A stretch of 51,390 bases of DNA, taken from positions 1-51,390 of the forward strand of contig CAKUGX010000002.1 of NCBI GenBank assembly GCA_934654765.1, given 5' to 3'. Under the pieces are notes generated by a model, which was not told the DNA's origin, searched no databases, and saw nothing but the letters and a program-made list of their open reading frames with translations. Shown here in pieces: positions 49,140 through 51,390 of the stretch (position 1 is the first letter of the stretch; every line of letters starts with the position of its first letter). Origin of the DNA: an uncultured Collinsella sp. Its GTDB lineage: Bacteria; Actinomycetota; Coriobacteriia; Coriobacteriales; Coriobacteriaceae. Position numbers and translations under genes: made by a program.

Positions 49140-50222
49140 ATGGGTCTGATTCAAAAGAAGGACGAGAAGGACGAGATCGACGGCATCCAGATCATCGAGC
49201 GCGGCGAAGGCCCCGACGGTGACGAGGACGAGAAGATCGATCTGGTCGCCGGCACGTCTGCCGAACATATCGCCGCTGGCACGACCGCCGAGGAGGAAGA
49301 CGCTCGCCTGGAGGCAAAGATCGCCGCGGACGCCGCCGACGAGAACCTCATGCCCGAGGAGCAGGACGAGGATGACTCCGATGCGGACGACCATGCATCC
49401 AAGCACAAGAAGATGATGATCGCCGCCTTCGCGGTTGCAGTCGTGATTGCTGCCGTGGTCGGCTTCTTTATCGGCAACGGTGGTTTTGGCGGCAAGGGCG
49501 TCGGTTCGTCGACCCTGACCGAGGACCAGCTCGATTCGACCGTGGCAAGCTATAGCTACAACGGCAAGAAGAGCGACATCACCGCGCGTGAGGCCATCGA
49601 GAGCCAGTACAGCCTTGATACCGTTAAGGACGACGACGGCAACTACACCGCTCCGTCTGCCGACGTTATCCTGTCCTACGTGCGCAACCAGATTCTGCTG
49701 GACGCTGCCGAGGACGAGGGCATTACCGTTTCTTCCAAGGAAATGAAGCAGTACGCCGAGGATTCCATCGGCACCTCCGACTACAAGACCATGGCCACGC
49801 AGTATGGCGTGTCCAAGGACCAGGCCAAGCAGATCGTCCGCCAGTCCGCGACGCTGCAGAAGCTCTACAAGAAGAAGGTGGGCGATAGCTCCGCAAGCAT
49901 GCCGACCGCTCCGACCGAGCCTGCTGACGGCAACGAGGAGACCGCGAGCAAGGACTACGCCGACTACATCATCAACCTTGCCGGCGATGAGTGGGATAGC
50001 GAGAAGGGCACTTGGAAGGATGCCGACAGCACCTATGCTAAGGCGTTCGCCGACGATGCCTTTACGGCCGATAGCGCAACCTATAAGCAGGCCATGACCG
50101 CCTATTACACTGCTTACCAGCAGTACTCTTCGCAGGCTTCGAGCGCCAGCTCCAAGTGGACCGAGTATGCTAACGGTCTCTACGCCAAGGCCAACATCAG
50201 CATCTACGGCCTGTTTGCGTAA
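49140..50222 (+). CDS. Membrane-anchored SurA/PrsA-like protein without an isomerase domain
   Basis: The 360-residue product has a long acidic cytoplasmic N-terminus (~95 residues), one membrane helix (MMIAAFAVAVVIAAVVGFFIG), and an outside domain with LSYVRNQILLDAAEDEGITV and a following VSKDQAKQIVRQSATLQKLYKKKVG, like the chaperone part of SurA/PrsA. A parvulin domain is not seen; the end is Ala/Ser/Tyr-rich (YTAYQQYSSQASSASS). A chaperone-like role for exported proteins is inferred. AAGGAG precedes the ATG. A terminator follows. Confidence 0.75.
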   Translation: MGLIQKKDEKDEIDGIQIIERGEGPDGDEDEKIDLVAGTSAEHIAAGTTAEEEDARLEAKIAADAADENLMPEEQDEDDSDADDHASKHKKMMIAAFAVAVVIAAVVGFFIGNGGFGGKGVGSSTLTEDQLDSTVASYSYNGKKSDITAREAIESQYSLDTVKDDDGNYTAPSADVILSYVRNQILLDAAEDEGITVSSKEMKQYAEDSIGTSDYKTMATQYGVSKDQAKQIVRQSATLQKLYKKKVGDSSASMPTAPTEPADGNEETASKDYADYIINLAGDEWDSEKGTWKDADSTYAKAFADDAFTADSATYKQAMTAYYTAYQQYSSQASSASSKWTEYANGLYAKANISIYGLFA

Positions 50223-50276
50223 AGGCTTATAGGGCTTGATTCGCTCGCCACACAATCGAATCTTCGCGTGATCTGT

Positions 50277-50306
50277 AACACCCTCTATACAATAATAGGG
50301 GGTGTT
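50277..50306 (+). terminator. Terminator of the SurA-like gene
   Basis: AACACCCTCTAT / ATAGGGGGTGTT (12 bp with one T-G pair, loop ACAATA), followed by TATT. Confidence 0.88.
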
Positions 50307-50340
50307 TATTCATGTAAAGCGCAAACGATTTCAGACCAAC

Positions 50341-50383
50341 TGGTAGTAACAATGTGGTACCACTGTTCATCTGGTAGTAACCA
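50341..50383 (+). promoter_or_regulatory. Two GntR-type boxes and a palindrome upstream of the PTS gene
   Basis: TGGTAGTAACAA (50341-50352) and TGGTAGTAACCA (50372-50383) are 31 bp (three helix turns) apart; the second matches the TGGT-N4-ACCA form used by NagR/DasR-type GntR regulators. Between them lies the palindrome GTGGTACCAC (50354-50363). A GntR/HutC gene exists at 22462-23181, a possible but unproven partner. Confidence 0.6.
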
Positions 50384-50693
50384 ATTTTGAGATGAAATCG
50401 AATGGAAATTGCTAAGAATTAGTTTGGTAATGAAAGAAACGCTTCACGTCTACCTGCGGAAATTACCGTTTACGGGCCAAAAATAACCGTTTGGCAACGA
50501 TATAGTAATTTGAACGAAATGTGGTGGACGTTTGAATTGAGTGTGTGCTAACGTACATACCAGCAGCCCAAAAAAGGGACTGGGTTGTCTAAGTTTGCGC
50601 ACCAATGCCGGCAAGCGGAGAAGCCGGTATGCACAAGGCGCGGACATGGAACTCGTTGGTGAACAACGAAAGAAAGGTTGGAGGAGATACCAT
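50384..50693 (+). promoter_or_regulatory. Control region and structured leader of the PTS gene
   Basis: GAAACGCTTC (50436-50445) resembles a catabolite-type element, and TTACCGTTT/TAACCGTTT are near-direct repeats at ~50464 and ~50485. TTGAAT-16-TACATA (50532-50559) is a possible promoter. The leader then shows CCAG..CCC/GGG..CTGG (50560-50583) and ATGCCGGC/GCCGGTAT (50605-50630) before the ribosome site GAGGAGA. Confidence 0.45.
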
Positions 50694-51390
50694 ATGATGA
50701 AGTACCTCCAGAAGCTCGGCAAAGCGCTGATGCTTCCCGTCGCGGCGCTTCCCGTCGCAGGTATTCTTATGGGCGTGGGCTATCTGCTCGCTCCCGCAGT
50801 CATGGGTGCTGCCGGTGACACTACCGGTTTTGCCTATACCGCCGGTTTCCTGCTCATCAAGGCAGGCGGCGCTCTTATCGATAACATGGCCTGGCTGTTC
50901 GCAGTCGGCGCCGCTGTCGGCCTTGCCGACGATCACGATGGCACCGCTGGCCTCGCTGGCCTCGTCGCCTTCCTGATGATCCAGCAGCTCCTGAACCCCG
51001 CTGTTGTTGGCACCATTCGTGGTATGGACGCCGACGCCCAGACCGCTTGGCTTGCCACGACCGAGGGCATCGCGTTCTCCAAGATCGCTGGTAACTCCTT
51101 CATCGGCATCCTGTCCGCCATCATCGGTGGCACTTGCTACAACAAGTTCAAGGATACCCGTCTTCCCGACTGGCTGGCCTTCTTCTCCGGCAAGCGTTGC
51201 GTCGCCATCATGACCGCCGTCATCTGCATCGTCGTCTCCGTCGTCCTGCTCTTTGCTTGGCCGCTCATCTTCGGTGCTCTCGTTGCTCTTGGTGAGGGTA
51301 TCGCCGCCATGGGTGGTATCGGTGCTGGCATCTACGCCTTCCTCAACCGCCTGCTCATCCCGACCTGTCTGCACCACGCACTCAACAACG
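50694..51390 (+). CDS. PTS EIIC, glucose/N-acetylglucosamine family, partial
   Basis: The gene runs off the right edge after 232 codons. The ATG at 50694 follows GAGGAGA at six nt; a second ATG follows directly. The polytopic product starts MMKYLQKLGKALMLPVAALPVAG, the typical EIIC start of the glucose superfamily, then has GLADDHDGTAGLAGLVAFLM and ends here in LIPTCLHHALNN, the conserved segment of the sugar site. Members take up glucose, GlcNAc or related sugars with phosphorylation; GlcNAc-type regulation by GntR boxes is suggested upstream. Whether EIIB or EIIA domains follow cannot be seen. Confidence 0.93.
   Translation, partial: MMKYLQKLGKALMLPVAALPVAGILMGVGYLLAPAVMGAAGDTTGFAYTAGFLLIKAGGALIDNMAWLFAVGAAVGLADDHDGTAGLAGLVAFLMIQQLLNPAVVGTIRGMDADAQTAWLATTEGIAFSKIAGNSFIGILSAIIGGTCYNKFKDTRLPDWLAFFSGKRCVAIMTAVICIVVSVVLLFAWPLIFGALVALGEGIAAMGGIGAGIYAFLNRLLIPTCLHHALNN

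Noticed and set aside
1..51390. tRNA or rRNA genes
   Set aside because: No cloverleaf with a GTTCGA-type T loop or rRNA-like block was noticed by eye; a dedicated scan could still find one.

Overview
The window is about 51 kb of GC-rich bacterial chromosome. Gene content and style fit a gut actinobacterium of the class Coriobacteriia, most likely Collinsella or a close relative. The support is: strong GC bias at third codon positions, GTG/TTG starts behind good Shine-Dalgarno sites, a manganese-type pyrophosphatase, a PF12897-type aspartate aminotransferase, a TopA with a Lys/Ala/Thr tail, a PTS-based sugar economy, and many short palindromic intergenic repeats. The assignment is inference; no rRNA or tRNA gene is visible to confirm it.

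Layout. 1-4 kb: a membrane-anchored repeat-type protein cut by the left edge, a lone PTS EIIB with a VOC protein, then an OmpR/HisKA two-component pair with a DUF4342 protein. 4-6 kb: a lower-GC patch with an orphan PD-(D/E)XK-like protein, a small protein behind a perfect 12-bp operator-like inverted repeat, and a small membrane protein. 6-14 kb: metallophosphoesterase, gluQ, a DUF2207 membrane protein, a GNAT enzyme, purH and an unknown protein. 14-18 kb: a second two-component system with a BceS-like kinase, a universal stress protein and uppP. 18-27 kb: pcrA; manA-GntR divergent from a ROK glucokinase; ppaC; nhaA. 27-35 kb: an aminotransferase, a STAS protein, then tatA-tatC-hypA-hypB-topA. 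35-45 kb: a zinc-ribbon membrane protein, tmk-holB-ricT, comF, an AbiEi/nuclease-like protein, a family 3 solute-binding lipoprotein behind a long leader, and hpf. 45-51 kb: degV, a dehydrogenase with a Cys/His-rich tail, a HEAT-like cluster ending in an isocitrate/isopropylmalate dehydrogenase, a SurA-like membrane protein and a glucose/GlcNAc-type PTS transporter cut by the right edge.

How the genes work together. Hexose use is spread over the window: the PTS permease, glucokinase, ManA and a GntR/HutC regulator; two boxes of the TGGT-N4-ACCA type lie upstream of the PTS gene. tatA-tatC-hypA-hypB is tightly packed and suggests export and nickel maturation of a hydrogenase encoded elsewhere. 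tmk-holB-ricT is a widely conserved replication/RNA-processing string.

The most unusual content is non-coding or in protein tails. There is a 217-228 bp inverted-repeat element in three copies, at least four other palindromic repeat families, hairpins that appear to hide the ribosome site of comF or sit in front of glk and nhaA, and a ~325-nt possible structured RNA between comF and hpf. Among proteins, a dehydrogenase carries a 53-residue tail with 10 Cys and 14 His, and RicT carries a ~255-residue Arg/Gly-rich tail.
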